From NCBI GenBank assembly GCA_017798145.1, contig CP059069.1, forward strand, positions 791,226 through 855,225: a DNA stretch of 64,000 nucleotides, given 5' to 3'. The position numbers and the translations under genes are program-made. The stretch is from Akkermansiaceae bacterium (GTDB lineage Bacteria > Verrucomicrobiota > Verrucomicrobiia > Verrucomicrobiales > Akkermansiaceae). Positions 17,040-25,681 of the stretch are shown here, piece by piece. The notes below the pieces were generated by a model. It was given only the letters and a program-made list of their open reading frames with translations, was not told the origin of the DNA and made no database searches. Numbering within the stretch: position 1 is the stretch's first letter; each line of letters opens with the position of its first letter.

Positions 17040-18175
17040 CGCAGCGCCCAGGAAATGTGTGGGGTGTAGAGATCCGGCTCCAGCAGGAAGGAATCGTGCC
17101 CTTTGTCGGAATGGACGGTGATGTGCATGACCGCGACGCCGGCGGCCTCCAGATGGCGGACAAGCTCGGCCTGCTCCTCGGGGTAGAAGCAGAAGTCCGA
17201 GTCGATGGAGAAGACCAGCCACTTCTGGCCGGCCTCGCGGCACGGTGCGAAGAGGCCTTCCGGGCTTTCCGCACCGCCTTCGGCAAGCGCGTCGAAACGC
17301 GACCACAGGTCGATGATGCGGAGGTAGGTGTTCGCATCGAAACGGCGGACGAATTTTTTGCCCTGGTGGAGCATGTAGCTCTGGAACTGGTCCTGGACGC
17401 GGTACCAGGCCAGGATGTCATCGGGCTGGACGACGTCCTGGCGGGCGCGGTTCTCGAAGGAATCGAGGTGGACGAAGGTCTTGTGGGAAATCATCCGGGC
17501 AAGGGCCAGGCCGTAGAATGGCGGCTTGGTGTCATAGAAATCCCCGCCGTTGAAATTCGGGTCGTTCTCAATCGCGAGGATCTGCTCGAAGAGAATGAGT
17601 TTGTTAAGGACGGTGGTGCGGAAGCCCGCAGCGATGTCGATGACGGTTTTGACGCGCTCCGGCAGGCGAGTGGCGAAGGCGAGGGCGATGAGGCCGCCGA
17701 CGGATGGGCCGACGAGGGCGTGGAGCGTCGGGATACCGAGGGAATCGAGAAGGAGGGCGGTGGCGTTGACCTGATCGGTGGCGGAGATGGATGGGAAAGC
17801 GGCACCCCAGGGTCGGCCGGTCGCAGGATTGGGGGAGGCGGGGCCGGTGGAGCCGTAGCAGCCGCCGAGGTAATTCGGGCAGATGACGAAAAGACGGTCG
17901 GTATCGATGGCCTTGCCCGGACCTATCATGCTTTCCCACCAGCCCTCGTGGAGTTCCGGCTGCCAGAGGGCGCCTGTTCCGGGGATGCCGGGATTGTGGC
18001 CTGCGGCGTGGTGGGAGCCGGAAAGGGCGTGGAAAAGCAGGACGGCATTGGAGCCATCCGCATTCAGCTTGCCCCATGTTTCGTAGGCGATGGTGATGCC
18101 TGGAAGCGTTGAGCCATCGCGGAGGGCGAAGTCTACCGAGCTCTCGAAAAACCTTGTCTGGATGTCGGCGGGCAT
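17036..18175 (-). CDS. metX: Homoserine O-acyltransferase (MetX, alpha/beta hydrolase)
   Basis: 379 residues from the ATG at 18175; an upstream in-frame ATG at 18256 would overlap rnd and adds an unlikely Ser/Arg-rich leader. MetX activates homoserine by acylation from acyl-CoA, the first committed step of methionine synthesis. Family marks are I-A-Y-E-T-W-G, H-A-L-S-G-S-H-H-A, P-N-Y-L-G-G-C-Y-G-S-T-G-P, the nucleophile elbow G-P-S-V-G-G, and the catalytic Asp (S-I-D-S-D-F-C-F-Y-P) and His (K-G-H-D-S-F-L-L-E). Acetyl versus succinyl preference was not determined. It lies 61 nt after rnd and overlaps the next gene by 4 nt. Confidence 0.92.
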   Translation of the reverse strand: MPADIQTRFFESSVDFALRDGSTLPGITIAYETWGKLNADGSNAVLLFHALSGSHHAAGHNPGIPGTGALWQPELHEGWWESMIGPGKAIDTDRLFVICPNYLGGCYGSTGPASPNPATGRPWGAAFPSISATDQVNATALLLDSLGIPTLHALVGPSVGGLIALAFATRLPERVKTVIDIAAGFRTTVLNKLILFEQILAIENDPNFNGGDFYDTKPPFYGLALARMISHKTFVHLDSFENRARQDVVQPDDILAWYRVQDQFQSYMLHQGKKFVRRFDANTYLRIIDLWSRFDALAEGGAESPEGLFAPCREAGQKWLVFSIDSDFCFYPEEQAELVRHLEAAGVAVMHITVHSDKGHDSFLLEPDLYTPHISWALR

Positions 18176-18236
18176 GGGCGTAAGATCGGGAAAGGGGCGG
18201 TGAGCGTCCAACACGGAAAACCGGGAGCGGTGAAAA

Positions 18237-19295
18237 TCAGAGCTCGAGGAGATCACGCTGCCATTTCATCAGCAACTCTTCCGGCTGTGCCTCGCCGGCG
18301 GGAAAGGATTCGATGACGCTGCGGGAGGCGATGAGCGAACCGTCGATGCCAAGCTCGGAGGCGATCCCGTTGCGGCGTGCGATCATGGCGTCTACCCGCT
18401 TGTCGAACTCCCGGTCGCGCTTGCGGCGTTTCGTGACCACGCGTGCCGGCCATTCGGATTTCGGGAGATCCCTGAGGCCGGAGATCGTTTCCCGGAGGCG
18501 CTTGACCCTGTCACCGCGGAAGTGGTGGGGGAATTCGATGTTTTTCCGCTCGGCGAGAAGCATGCTCCATTCGATGAGGTTGCGGTTGGTGGCGACCATG
18601 AAGGAGGGCTTGTCCCATGACTCCGCTTCCTTGTCGCGCCAGTTCCACAAGGCGCGCAGGCAGGCGAGCCCGAAGGGATCGAGCTTTCCGCTGCCGGAGA
18701 TGCGCCATTGGTCTTCCTTGGAGTCGTCGCGCTCCGCGACCTTGGCCCTGGCGCTTTCGCAGCTCTCGGTGAACCATTCGTGGCGGCCTTTTTCCTTGAG
18801 CCGTGCGACGATGATACCACCCATTTCCAGGAGGTAGCGGACATCGTTGAGGGCGTAGTCGATCATTTTTTCAGAGAGCGGGCGCTTGCCCCAGTCGGCC
18901 TTCTGAGAGGATTTGGAGAGGACGATGCCGAAGTAGTGCTCGACGAGGTTGCCGAGCCCGAACTTTTCGACCCCGAGCAGGCGTGCGCCGATCTGGGTGT
19001 CGTACACGGTGGGCGGTAATTCACCGAACTCCCGCTTGAGCATGGTCATGTCGTAATCGGCGCCGTGCATCCAGACGGTGGCATCCCTGAGGTATTCCTT
19101 GAGGGGTGACATGTCCTCGATGGCGAGCGGATCCATCAGCACGCAATCCGGTCCGGCAGTGAACTGGATGAGGCAGAGCGACTCGCTGTAGCGGTGCAGG
19201 CTGTCAGCCTCCGTGTCGATGGCGCATACCTTGCGCCCGTCCGTTTTTTCGCAGCTGCCTAGGAAAGTGGCAAGTTCTGTGGTGGTTTGGATCAT
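18237..19295 (-). CDS. rnd: Ribonuclease D (DEDDy 3'-5' exoribonuclease)
   Basis: 352 residues. The DEDD exonuclease motifs are present: D-T-E (Asp27, Glu29) in C-A-I-D-T-E-A-D, the second Asp in M-H-G-A-D-Y-D-M-T-M-L, and Y-A-L-N-D-V-R-Y-L supplying the motif III Tyr and Asp that define the DEDDy subclass. A C-terminal HRDC-type helical region (about 205-350) follows. RNase D trims 3' ends of tRNA precursors and other stable RNAs. It heads a minus-strand group with metX and the small membrane protein. Confidence 0.93.
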   Translation of the reverse strand: MIQTTTELATFLGSCEKTDGRKVCAIDTEADSLHRYSESLCLIQFTAGPDCVLMDPLAIEDMSPLKEYLRDATVWMHGADYDMTMLKREFGELPPTVYDTQIGARLLGVEKFGLGNLVEHYFGIVLSKSSQKADWGKRPLSEKMIDYALNDVRYLLEMGGIIVARLKEKGRHEWFTESCESARAKVAERDDSKEDQWRISGSGKLDPFGLACLRALWNWRDKEAESWDKPSFMVATNRNLIEWSMLLAERKNIEFPHHFRGDRVKRLRETISGLRDLPKSEWPARVVTKRRKRDREFDKRVDAMIARRNGIASELGIDGSLIASRSVIESFPAGEAQPEELLMKWQRDLLEL

Positions 19296-19610
19296 GGCAG
19301 CCGCTTGGAGGGCTGGGCATCAAATGGGATAGCGGCATGGAAAACAACGGAAATATCCGTTTTGAGAGCATTTTCATCCGAACACGCTAACAGGACTGGG
19401 GACGGGCAAAAAAAAAGGCCGCCGGGGCACCCACCCCGACGGCCAAGCTGAACAACTTCAACACACCCGAAGGTATCTGAGGCTGACAACTGCTGTTCAC
19501 CCTTACATGAAAACACGGGCTTGCGCCCGGCCTTCAGTGAATTCAGACCGCCTGTGATGGAGTACGTTCAAAAAAAATCTCAAAAACCGAGAGTCTCCCG
19601 CCGGGGTGGG
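19296..19610. other. Intergenic region between rnd and DUF1080 gene
   Basis: 315 bp without a convincing gene. It holds the minus-strand terminator at 19408-19444 and, on the minus-strand 5' side of it, a small GC hairpin (around 19514-19531, CGGGCTTGCGCCCG). The rnd promoter should lie between 19296 and 19407. A 74-codon minus-strand frame here lacks coding character. Confidence 0.6.
19408..19444 (-). terminator. Intrinsic terminator, minus strand
   Basis: On the minus strand an 11-bp GC-rich stem (19444-19434 with 19427-19417, one mismatch) with a short CACCCA-side loop is followed by nine T. It lies about 170 nt downstream of the DUF1080 gene at 19611 and could end that transcript or a short independent RNA. 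Confidence 0.75.
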
Positions 19611-20306
19611 TCATTTCGGAGGGTTGATGAGGATCTTCATGTTGCGGAAATCGCAGCCATCCTGGTGATCCGTGAGCATGATGTGGCCCTCGATCTTCTT
19701 GCCGAAGCCTTCTGCCCCCTTGAATTTGCTCTTGGCGATGGCGGCCATGAGCTCAGGGCTGCCGAGCTCGTAGCCGAGGACGGGCGAGCCGTTGACCCAG
19801 TGCTCGACGCTGTTGCCACGTACGATGATGCGGGAGCGGTTCCACTCCCCGACAGGTTTGAGCAGCTTGTCGGGGGAAGGGGCGACGATGTCATAGAGGG
19901 CTCCGGTCTGCCGGTTCGCCCCCTTTTTCGCATCGGGATGCCCCTTGTCGTCCAGAATCTGGAATTCCGGGCCGGGTGCCTTGGGGCGGGATTCATCCAC
20001 GAGATACTTGATCCCGCTGTTGCCCTTTTCCGAGATGCGCCATTCCCAGATCAGGAAAAAATCGTTGTATTTCTTTTTCGTCACGATGTCCCCGCCTTTG
20101 ACACCGGGCAGTTTCTTGAGGATGCCCTGATCGACCTTCCAGCCCTCTCCGGGTCTTGCATCGGAACCGAATGCACGGAAATCCGAGAGATCTCGGCCAT
20201 TGAAAAACAATTTCCAGCCGGCTGCCTTTTCCTCGGGACTAAGGGTGTTGTTGTCAGAGGCAAGGGCGGGAATGGTGAATAGCAGGCAGAGCAAAATGCG
20301 TTTCAT
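19611..20306 (-). CDS. Secreted DUF1080 (3-keto-disaccharide hydrolase-like) protein
   Basis: 231 residues, ATG at 20306, with a signal peptide of about 16 residues (M-K-R-I-L-L-C-L-L-F-T-I-P-A-L-A). The mature protein opens with L-S-P-E-E-K-A-A-G-W-K-L-F-F-N-G-R-D-L-S-D-F, a standard DUF1080 start. It has the W-E-W-R-I-S-E-K-G-N-S-G-I-K-Y strand, G-P-E-F-Q-I-L-D-D in the central cleft and G-H-I-M-L-T-D-H at the end. The whole jelly-roll domain is present. Some family members hydrolyse 3-keto-glycosides; the substrate here is unknown. It lies 43 nt downstream of a GHL10 glycosidase gene on the same strand, so both may act on extracellular or wall carbohydrate. Confidence 0.9.
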   Translation of the reverse strand: MKRILLCLLFTIPALASDNNTLSPEEKAAGWKLFFNGRDLSDFRAFGSDARPGEGWKVDQGILKKLPGVKGGDIVTKKKYNDFFLIWEWRISEKGNSGIKYLVDESRPKAPGPEFQILDDKGHPDAKKGANRQTGALYDIVAPSPDKLLKPVGEWNRSRIIVRGNSVEHWVNGSPVLGYELGSPELMAAIAKSKFKGAEGFGKKIEGHIMLTDHQDGCDFRNMKILINPPK

Positions 20307-20349
20307 ATCTTGGAAAATGCAATGCTGGAGGGGAGTTGTCGATGCGGAA

Positions 20350-21762
20350 TCATGGTAGGCCGAGGACTTTCGGGGCGGATGCGTTGCCGTAGCGATCCAG
20401 GCTGGAGAGGGCGATGGAATTCGCCCTGGGGATGGATACCGACCCTCGGCCGGCCGGGACGATGGCCACTGTCCGCCATGATGAGCCGTAACGCGCCTGC
20501 ACCGCAATCTTCGATGCGCCCGCCGGGGCCGTCCAGCGGATGCGGGTGTCCGCGCCCTCGGCGGAGGCACCTGCCTGCGGCTGGGCGGGCGTGGTTTTGT
20601 TGATCCATGGCATGGGCGGGACGGCGACAGCCTGGGTGTAAACCTTGGAGAGTGCGGTGCTGATGCCTCCCTGGTTTTTCGTGAGTCCCTTTGCGCTCCA
20701 GTGGATGTGACCCACCCAGTTCTTACCGATTTTCCGGGAAAGGTCGATCTGGTTGATGATTTCCGAGGCTGGCCTCCCCGGGTCTTCCGAGGACTGGATG
20801 CGCGTCGTCGCGATGCCGGGCCAGACCGGGCGGCTGCCCTGCTGCCGCCACCATTCGAGCAGGGCGCTGTAACTCTGCTTCTGCGGGGAAATACGCCAGT
20901 AGAGCTGCGGGGCGAGGTAATCCACCCAACCGTTCCTCAGCCATTTCCGTGAGTCCCCTGCGAGATCCTCGTATGAATCGACACCTGCCTCGATCCCCGC
21001 AGGAACGCCCGGACGCCAGATGCCGAAGGGGCTGATGCCGACTCGCACCCAGGGCTTCTGCTTTTTCACCGTGGAGTAGAGTTGGCTTACGAAAGCATCC
21101 ACGACGGCACGGCGCTGGGCGGGGGTTTTGCCATCCACGAACGTTTGGCCGGGCAGCGGATAAGGGTAGAAATAGTCGTCTAGGTGAACCCCATCGATGT
21201 CATAGCGGCGGACGACGTCGCTGATCGCGGCCAAGGCCCTGGTGCGGGTCTCCGGGTGGGATGGGTCGCACCACAGGGAGTCCCCGTAGCGCTTGATCAT
21301 GTCCGGCCTGGTGCGGCTGACGTGGCTCGCGCTGCGGGAATGGGAGGTGTTGGAAATGGCGCGGAAGGGATTGAACCATGCATGGATCTCGATGCCGCGT
21401 GCGTGACCTTGCTGGATCCAGTAGGCCAGAGGGTCGTAGCCAGGGGATTTCCCCATCGTGCCGGTGAGCCATGGCGACCACGGCTCCAACGAGGATGCGT
21501 ATAGGGCATCCGCGTGCGGCCTGACCTGGAGTATCACCGCATTCATTTTCAGGCTGGCGAGCCTGTCCAGGATGGCGCGCGCCTCGGCTTGCTGAGCGGA
21601 TGCGCCCAGACCGGATGCGGAGGGCCAGTCGATGTTGTAAACCGCCGCCACCCATGCGGCGCGGAATTCGCGCGTGATCTGCGGCGGCCTTTCAGAAACC
21701 GGAGAGTAGTTCTGGGCGCAGAGCGGGAGGCTTGTAAGGATGATTGCTGGTATGAGTTTCAT
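20350..21762 (-). CDS. GHL10-family glycosidase (YngK/DigH-like), secreted
   Basis: 470 residues with a signal peptide (to about residue 16). The GHL10 TIM-barrel signature is clear: R-E-F-R-A-A-W-V-A-A-V near the N-terminus, N-A-V-I-L-Q-V-R-P-H-A-D-A-L-Y, E-I-H-A-W-F-N-P-F-R, Y-D-I-D-G-V-H-L-D-D-Y-F-Y-P and V-G-I-S-P-F-G-I-W-R. E. coli DigH of this family cleaves denuded peptidoglycan glycan strands at the septum, so a wall-remodelling role is reasonable but unproven. The C-terminal 90 residues look like a fibronectin-type or similar beta domain (T-R-I-R-W-T-A-P-A-G-A-S-K-I-A-V). Confidence 0.9.
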   Translation of the reverse strand: MKLIPAIILTSLPLCAQNYSPVSERPPQITREFRAAWVAAVYNIDWPSASGLGASAQQAEARAILDRLASLKMNAVILQVRPHADALYASSLEPWSPWLTGTMGKSPGYDPLAYWIQQGHARGIEIHAWFNPFRAISNTSHSRSASHVSRTRPDMIKRYGDSLWCDPSHPETRTRALAAISDVVRRYDIDGVHLDDYFYPYPLPGQTFVDGKTPAQRRAVVDAFVSQLYSTVKKQKPWVRVGISPFGIWRPGVPAGIEAGVDSYEDLAGDSRKWLRNGWVDYLAPQLYWRISPQKQSYSALLEWWRQQGSRPVWPGIATTRIQSSEDPGRPASEIINQIDLSRKIGKNWVGHIHWSAKGLTKNQGGISTALSKVYTQAVAVPPMPWINKTTPAQPQAGASAEGADTRIRWTAPAGASKIAVQARYGSSWRTVAIVPAGRGSVSIPRANSIALSSLDRYGNASAPKVLGLP

Positions 21763-21775
21763 GGATGACAGGAGG

Positions 21776-22138
21776 CTAGTAGGACGATTGCTGCAAATCC
21801 TGCATGATCCCGATGAAGTATCGTGCGAGTTCGATGCTTTTCAGGATGGAGATCCACAACAGCCAGGAAAGGATGAGGATGGCGATGGAATTGATGATTT
21901 TCCAGCGCAGGCTCATCTTCGGATGCCAGATGATCTGCGGCAGCGCCAAGGGAGGGATGCTCAGCACCACGATGACGATGGCCGCCGTACGGAAATACCA
22001 CGGGAGCTGATTTTTGGCGGGGATCGGCGGCGGATTGTGGTGGGCTGGGCGCTTGGACTCATCGAGGAATTCGCCGCAGTGCTTGCACTTGACGGCCTCG
22101 TCCTGGATTTCCTCGGCACAATACGGGCATTTTTTCAT
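21776..22138 (-). CDS. Zinc-ribbon membrane protein
   Basis: 120 residues. The N-terminus has a zinc-ribbon, C-P-Y-C-A-E-E-I-Q then K-C-K-H-C-G-E-F-L, with two CxxC pairs. A Pro-rich linker and two TM helices (about 50-68 and 83-102) follow. Such one-ribbon, two-helix proteins are common but functionally unassigned in bacteria. The gene lies 13 nt upstream of the GHL10 gene, likely in the same transcript. Confidence 0.8.
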   Translation of the reverse strand: MKKCPYCAEEIQDEAVKCKHCGEFLDESKRPAHHNPPPIPAKNQLPWYFRTAAIVIVVLSIPPLALPQIIWHPKMSLRWKIINSIAILILSWLLWISILKSIELARYFIGIMQDLQQSSY

Positions 22139-22254
22139 GGTCTGGGTGGGCGGCGATTTTCACAAGCGCGCACGGCCATTTATCCCGCGATCCCCGCAGC
22201 TTGCGAGAAAATCCCGAGTGGTAACCAATATCCCGGCGGGGGAATTTCACTCCA

Positions 22255-24048
22255 CTACCCCTCCGCCGCGTTCTGTTGGCGGGCGATATCGTTGAGGGTC
22301 AGCCAGCCAAGGAGCTTTCCTGGATCTGCAATGCTGACGACGGGAACCTGCTGGAAGTCCTTCTCGATCATGCAGTTCGCAGCATCCCTGATTGAGGTTT
22401 CAGCTTGGACGGACAGGGTTTGCCGGCCGGCGATGATTTCCGCGACCGAACCAGCATCCCCGCAGCCCATGATCTCCTTTTGTGTGACGACTCCGGCCAG
22501 CCTGCCCGCATCATCGACGACGGGATAGGCATGATAGCTCCGGTTTTCCACCCTGATTCGCTTCAAGGCTTCGGCCGGCCTTTCCAGCAACCCTATGGTG
22601 AAGACATCATGGGTCATGATCGATTGCACCGGCAGCTTCCGGTAATCCTGCACGCCACGGTAGGCGGGGAGTTTCCGCAGAGAGATGCCGTCCTGAAGCA
22701 GCAGCGCATTGTAAATGCTGACCGGCTGGAGGTGCCGGGCGATCTGCCAAGCCAGGACATTGCCCGCCATGAGCGGCAGGATCAGGGAGTAGTTTCCCGT
22801 CATTTCGAAAATGATGATGAGCGATGTGAAAGGGCAGCGGACGACGGCAGCGAACATCGCCCCCATGCCCAGCAGAACGCAGCCGCCTATGACGTTACGA
22901 TCCGTGGGGAATGCCGGTATCCACGGATACATGTGTTGGAAATCGGCCAGCCCCACGCCGATCAGGCCGCCGAGCATCCCGCCGAGGAAAAGCGTGGGCG
23001 AGAACAATCCGCCGGAGCCGCCGGATGCGTAATTGATGACAACCGCAAGGAACTTCATGACCAGCAGCGTAGCGAGGATCCCCACCGTCAGCTTGTCCTC
23101 GAAGGCCGCCTCAAGGCTCTCGTAGCCAATGCTGAAGACGGAATTCTGCGCATCCCCCAGATGAGCTGTCAGGTAAAAGGCGCCCAGCCCCAGCAATCCG
23201 CAGGAAAGCCCTCCGAGCGCAGGGTTCACCCATGCGGGAAAGAGCTTCCCACCCTTGAACCGCGACCGCAATTGTAGTGTGCTCCTTACGAAAAAATGGC
23301 CGATCAGCCCGGCCGCTAGCCCGAGGGGCAGCGCCACAAGCATCCATGCGGAGGTCTCGTAGTCTCCGGAAATTTTCGCCATCAAGACCGGATCCTCCCC
23401 GAGTATGGTGCGTGAAACCGCCGCCGCGATGACCACCGCGATGACCATCCCGCCGATCGCCTTCATCGAGAAATCATCCAACAGCTCCTCGAACACGAAG
23501 GTCAGAGCGGAAAGAGGCGCATTGAAGGCCGCAGCGATCCCCGCCGCCATCCCGACGGGTAGCATGGACTGGATGCGCGCGGGATCGTTGAACGCCCAGC
23601 GGCCTATCCGCGAGGAGATCGCCGCGCTGACATGCACTGTCGGCCCCTCGCGCCCAAGGCTATTGCCGAGGCCGACGTAGAGTGTGCCAAGTATGAAGCG
23701 CAAGATCCCCGCCCTGCCGGAGACTTTGCCGCCCTTGTTATAGTATGCAGCCTTTGTCTGAGGTATGCCGCTGCCCGCCGCATCCGGCGCAAAACCCTGC
23801 ACCGCAATGCCTACAAGAAGACCGGCGAAAGTCGGTGCGGTGATGAGTATCGCACAGAATTCCAAAGGGTCCCGCCCTTGAGCGAAATGCCAAAGCCAAT
23901 CGAAAAGCCCGTCGATGCAAAGGTGGAAGGCAACAGCAGCAAGACCGCACAGGAGCCCGGAAAGCACGCAGAGGGCGAGGAAGCGCTGGTTGTCGCTCAA
24001 CCTGGCCCGCATCCAATCGGGCAATGTTCTTTTGATCCAGGGACTCAT
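22255..24048 (-). CDS. ClC-family chloride channel/exchanger with C-terminal CBS pair
   Basis: 597 residues from ATG 24048; the frame runs upstream but that part has no ClC character and overlaps the divergent gene. Selectivity motifs are present: G-S-G-I-P-Q (Cl- site), G-R-E-G-P-T-V-H (gating Glu equivalent to E148 of E. coli ClC) and F-V-F-E-E-L-L (equivalent to the proton-path E203), so a 2Cl-/H+ exchanger is more likely than a channel. G-x-F-x-P near G-G-L-F-S-P-T-L-F closes the pore. Residues about 460-590 hold two CBS motifs (V-Q-S-I-M-T-H-D-V-F, and V-V-D-D-A-G-R-L-A-G-V-V-T then L-G-W-L-T-L-N-D-I), which bind adenine nucleotides in related proteins. Confidence 0.93.
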   Translation of the reverse strand: MSPWIKRTLPDWMRARLSDNQRFLALCVLSGLLCGLAAVAFHLCIDGLFDWLWHFAQGRDPLEFCAILITAPTFAGLLVGIAVQGFAPDAAGSGIPQTKAAYYNKGGKVSGRAGILRFILGTLYVGLGNSLGREGPTVHVSAAISSRIGRWAFNDPARIQSMLPVGMAAGIAAAFNAPLSALTFVFEELLDDFSMKAIGGMVIAVVIAAAVSRTILGEDPVLMAKISGDYETSAWMLVALPLGLAAGLIGHFFVRSTLQLRSRFKGGKLFPAWVNPALGGLSCGLLGLGAFYLTAHLGDAQNSVFSIGYESLEAAFEDKLTVGILATLLVMKFLAVVINYASGGSGGLFSPTLFLGGMLGGLIGVGLADFQHMYPWIPAFPTDRNVIGGCVLLGMGAMFAAVVRCPFTSLIIIFEMTGNYSLILPLMAGNVLAWQIARHLQPVSIYNALLLQDGISLRKLPAYRGVQDYRKLPVQSIMTHDVFTIGLLERPAEALKRIRVENRSYHAYPVVDDAGRLAGVVTQKEIMGCGDAGSVAEIIAGRQTLSVQAETSIRDAANCMIEKDFQQVPVVSIADPGKLLGWLTLNDIARQQNAAEG

Positions 24049-24172
24049 CCGGCGAGCCTGCGATAACACGCACAGCGCCCCTTGGCCAGCATGGCTTTGG
24101 TCTTCTAACTGCAGCAAATCACCGATGTTCCCACTTTGCAAAATCCGTTTCCGGGCGATGATCTGCCCGCAC

Positions 24173-25675
24173 ATGATCGCAAAAACCAGAACACTCCTGC
24201 TCCTCCTCTGCGTGCCTTTCACCGCCCTGGCCCAGGATCCCCCCACGAAAAAGGAGAACGATAAGAAGCAGGAGGCCGAAGCACCCAGGGAGCCAGTCTC
24301 CAAGGAAGGGAAGGTCAGCATCGCCGGGAAGGAGATCTCCTACACAGCCACCACAGGGAAAATGCAGCTCCGCGATGACAAGGGCAAGCCGAAGGCCTCC
24401 GTCTTTTACGTAAGCTACACCCGCAGCGGGATCAAGGATCTCAATGGGCGTCCTGTGATGTTCGCATTCAACGGCGGCCCCGGCTCCTCGGCGGTCTGGC
24501 TGCACCTCGGCATCCTCGGGCCACGCCGCATCGACATTCCCGGCGACGGCACGCTTCCCATCGCCCCACCCGCCCGGCTCATCGACAACGAATTCAGCAT
24601 ACTCGATGAGTGCGACCTCGTTTTCATCGATCCTGTCTCCACCGGATACAGCCGCGCCGAGGAGGGCGCGAACGTGAAGGACTTCCACGGAGTGGAGGGT
24701 GACATTGAGTCCGTGGGCGATTTCATCCGCATCTGGATCACGGAGAACAAGCGTTGGGGATCGCCGAAATATCTGTGCGGGGAGTCTTACGGCGGCATCC
24801 GTGCAGCAGGGCTTTCGGCTCATTTGCAGAACCGCTACGGGATGAGCCTCAACGGGGTTGTATTGCTTTCCTCGCTGCTGGATTACCGAACCATCATCGG
24901 GGCACAAGGCAGCCAGCTTTCCTACCAGGTGTTCCTGCCGACCTTCGCGACGGTGGCTCATTTCCACAAAAAGGTCTCCGGGGATCGCGCCGAACTGATC
25001 AAGGAGGTGCGGGAGTTCGCGTTCGGCGATTACGGGCTGGCCCTGATGAAAGGCAGCGAGCTTGGGGCGGAGGAAAAGGCTGGGATCGCCGGGAAGCTCG
25101 CTGGTTTCACCGGGGTTGGGGCGGAAACATGGTTGAGGAAAGAGCTGCGCATGGATGCCACCGAGTTCCGGGCCGAGCTGCTGAAGGCCGAGGGCAAGGT
25201 GATCGGGCGCTTCGACGCCCGCGTCGCGTGGGACTCCACGGATCCCGACTCGCGCGGGGCTGAATACGACCCTTCCTACTCGCTGGCCATCGGCGCGTTT
25301 TCCACAGCCATGCTCACCTACCTCGGCGAAGAGCTCGGCTGGAAGGAAGACCAGCCCTACGAGGTGCTCACCGGGGTCGGCCCATGGAAGTATGGGGCGG
25401 AGAACCAGATCGTGAACATGACCGGTAGGCTTTCCCAGGCACTGCGTGACAACCCGGAGCTGAGGGTTCTGGTGATGGGTGCGCATGCGGATCTTGCGAC
25501 TCCGCCGGAAGGTGTGCCCTACTCGCTTCGGCAGGAGGTAAATCTCCCGGAATCCCTGCGGAAACAGATTTCCCACGTGGAATACGATGCCGGGCACATG
25601 TTTTACCTCAACCCGCCGGATCTGGTGAAATCCCGCAAGGATCTCATCGATTTCCTGGCTGCCGGGAAGCATTGA
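24173..25675 (+). CDS. Secreted serine carboxypeptidase-like protein (peptidase S10)
   Basis: 500 residues from ATG 24173, giving a signal peptide ending near A-L-A-Q. The S10 fold is indicated by N-G-G-P-G-S-S (oxyanion/substrate-clamp motif), the nucleophile in C-G-E-S-Y-G-G, the Asp in G-A-H-A-D-L-A-T-P-P and the His in Y-D-A-G-H-M-F-Y. All catalytic elements are intact. S10 enzymes remove C-terminal residues at acidic pH; the bacterial homologues are mostly uncharacterised. A Lys/Glu-rich linker of about 25 residues follows the signal peptide. Divergent from the ClC gene. Confidence 0.92.
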   Translation: MIAKTRTLLLLLCVPFTALAQDPPTKKENDKKQEAEAPREPVSKEGKVSIAGKEISYTATTGKMQLRDDKGKPKASVFYVSYTRSGIKDLNGRPVMFAFNGGPGSSAVWLHLGILGPRRIDIPGDGTLPIAPPARLIDNEFSILDECDLVFIDPVSTGYSRAEEGANVKDFHGVEGDIESVGDFIRIWITENKRWGSPKYLCGESYGGIRAAGLSAHLQNRYGMSLNGVVLLSSLLDYRTIIGAQGSQLSYQVFLPTFATVAHFHKKVSGDRAELIKEVREFAFGDYGLALMKGSELGAEEKAGIAGKLAGFTGVGAETWLRKELRMDATEFRAELLKAEGKVIGRFDARVAWDSTDPDSRGAEYDPSYSLAIGAFSTAMLTYLGEELGWKEDQPYEVLTGVGPWKYGAENQIVNMTGRLSQALRDNPELRVLVMGAHADLATPPEGVPYSLRQEVNLPESLRKQISHVEYDAGHMFYLNPPDLVKSRKDLIDFLAAGKH

Positions 25676-25681
25676 GCCACT

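Noticed and set aside
24119-25672. 517-codon minus-strand frame
   Set aside because: Shadow of the S10 carboxypeptidase gene, whose catalytic motifs are all intact on the plus strand.
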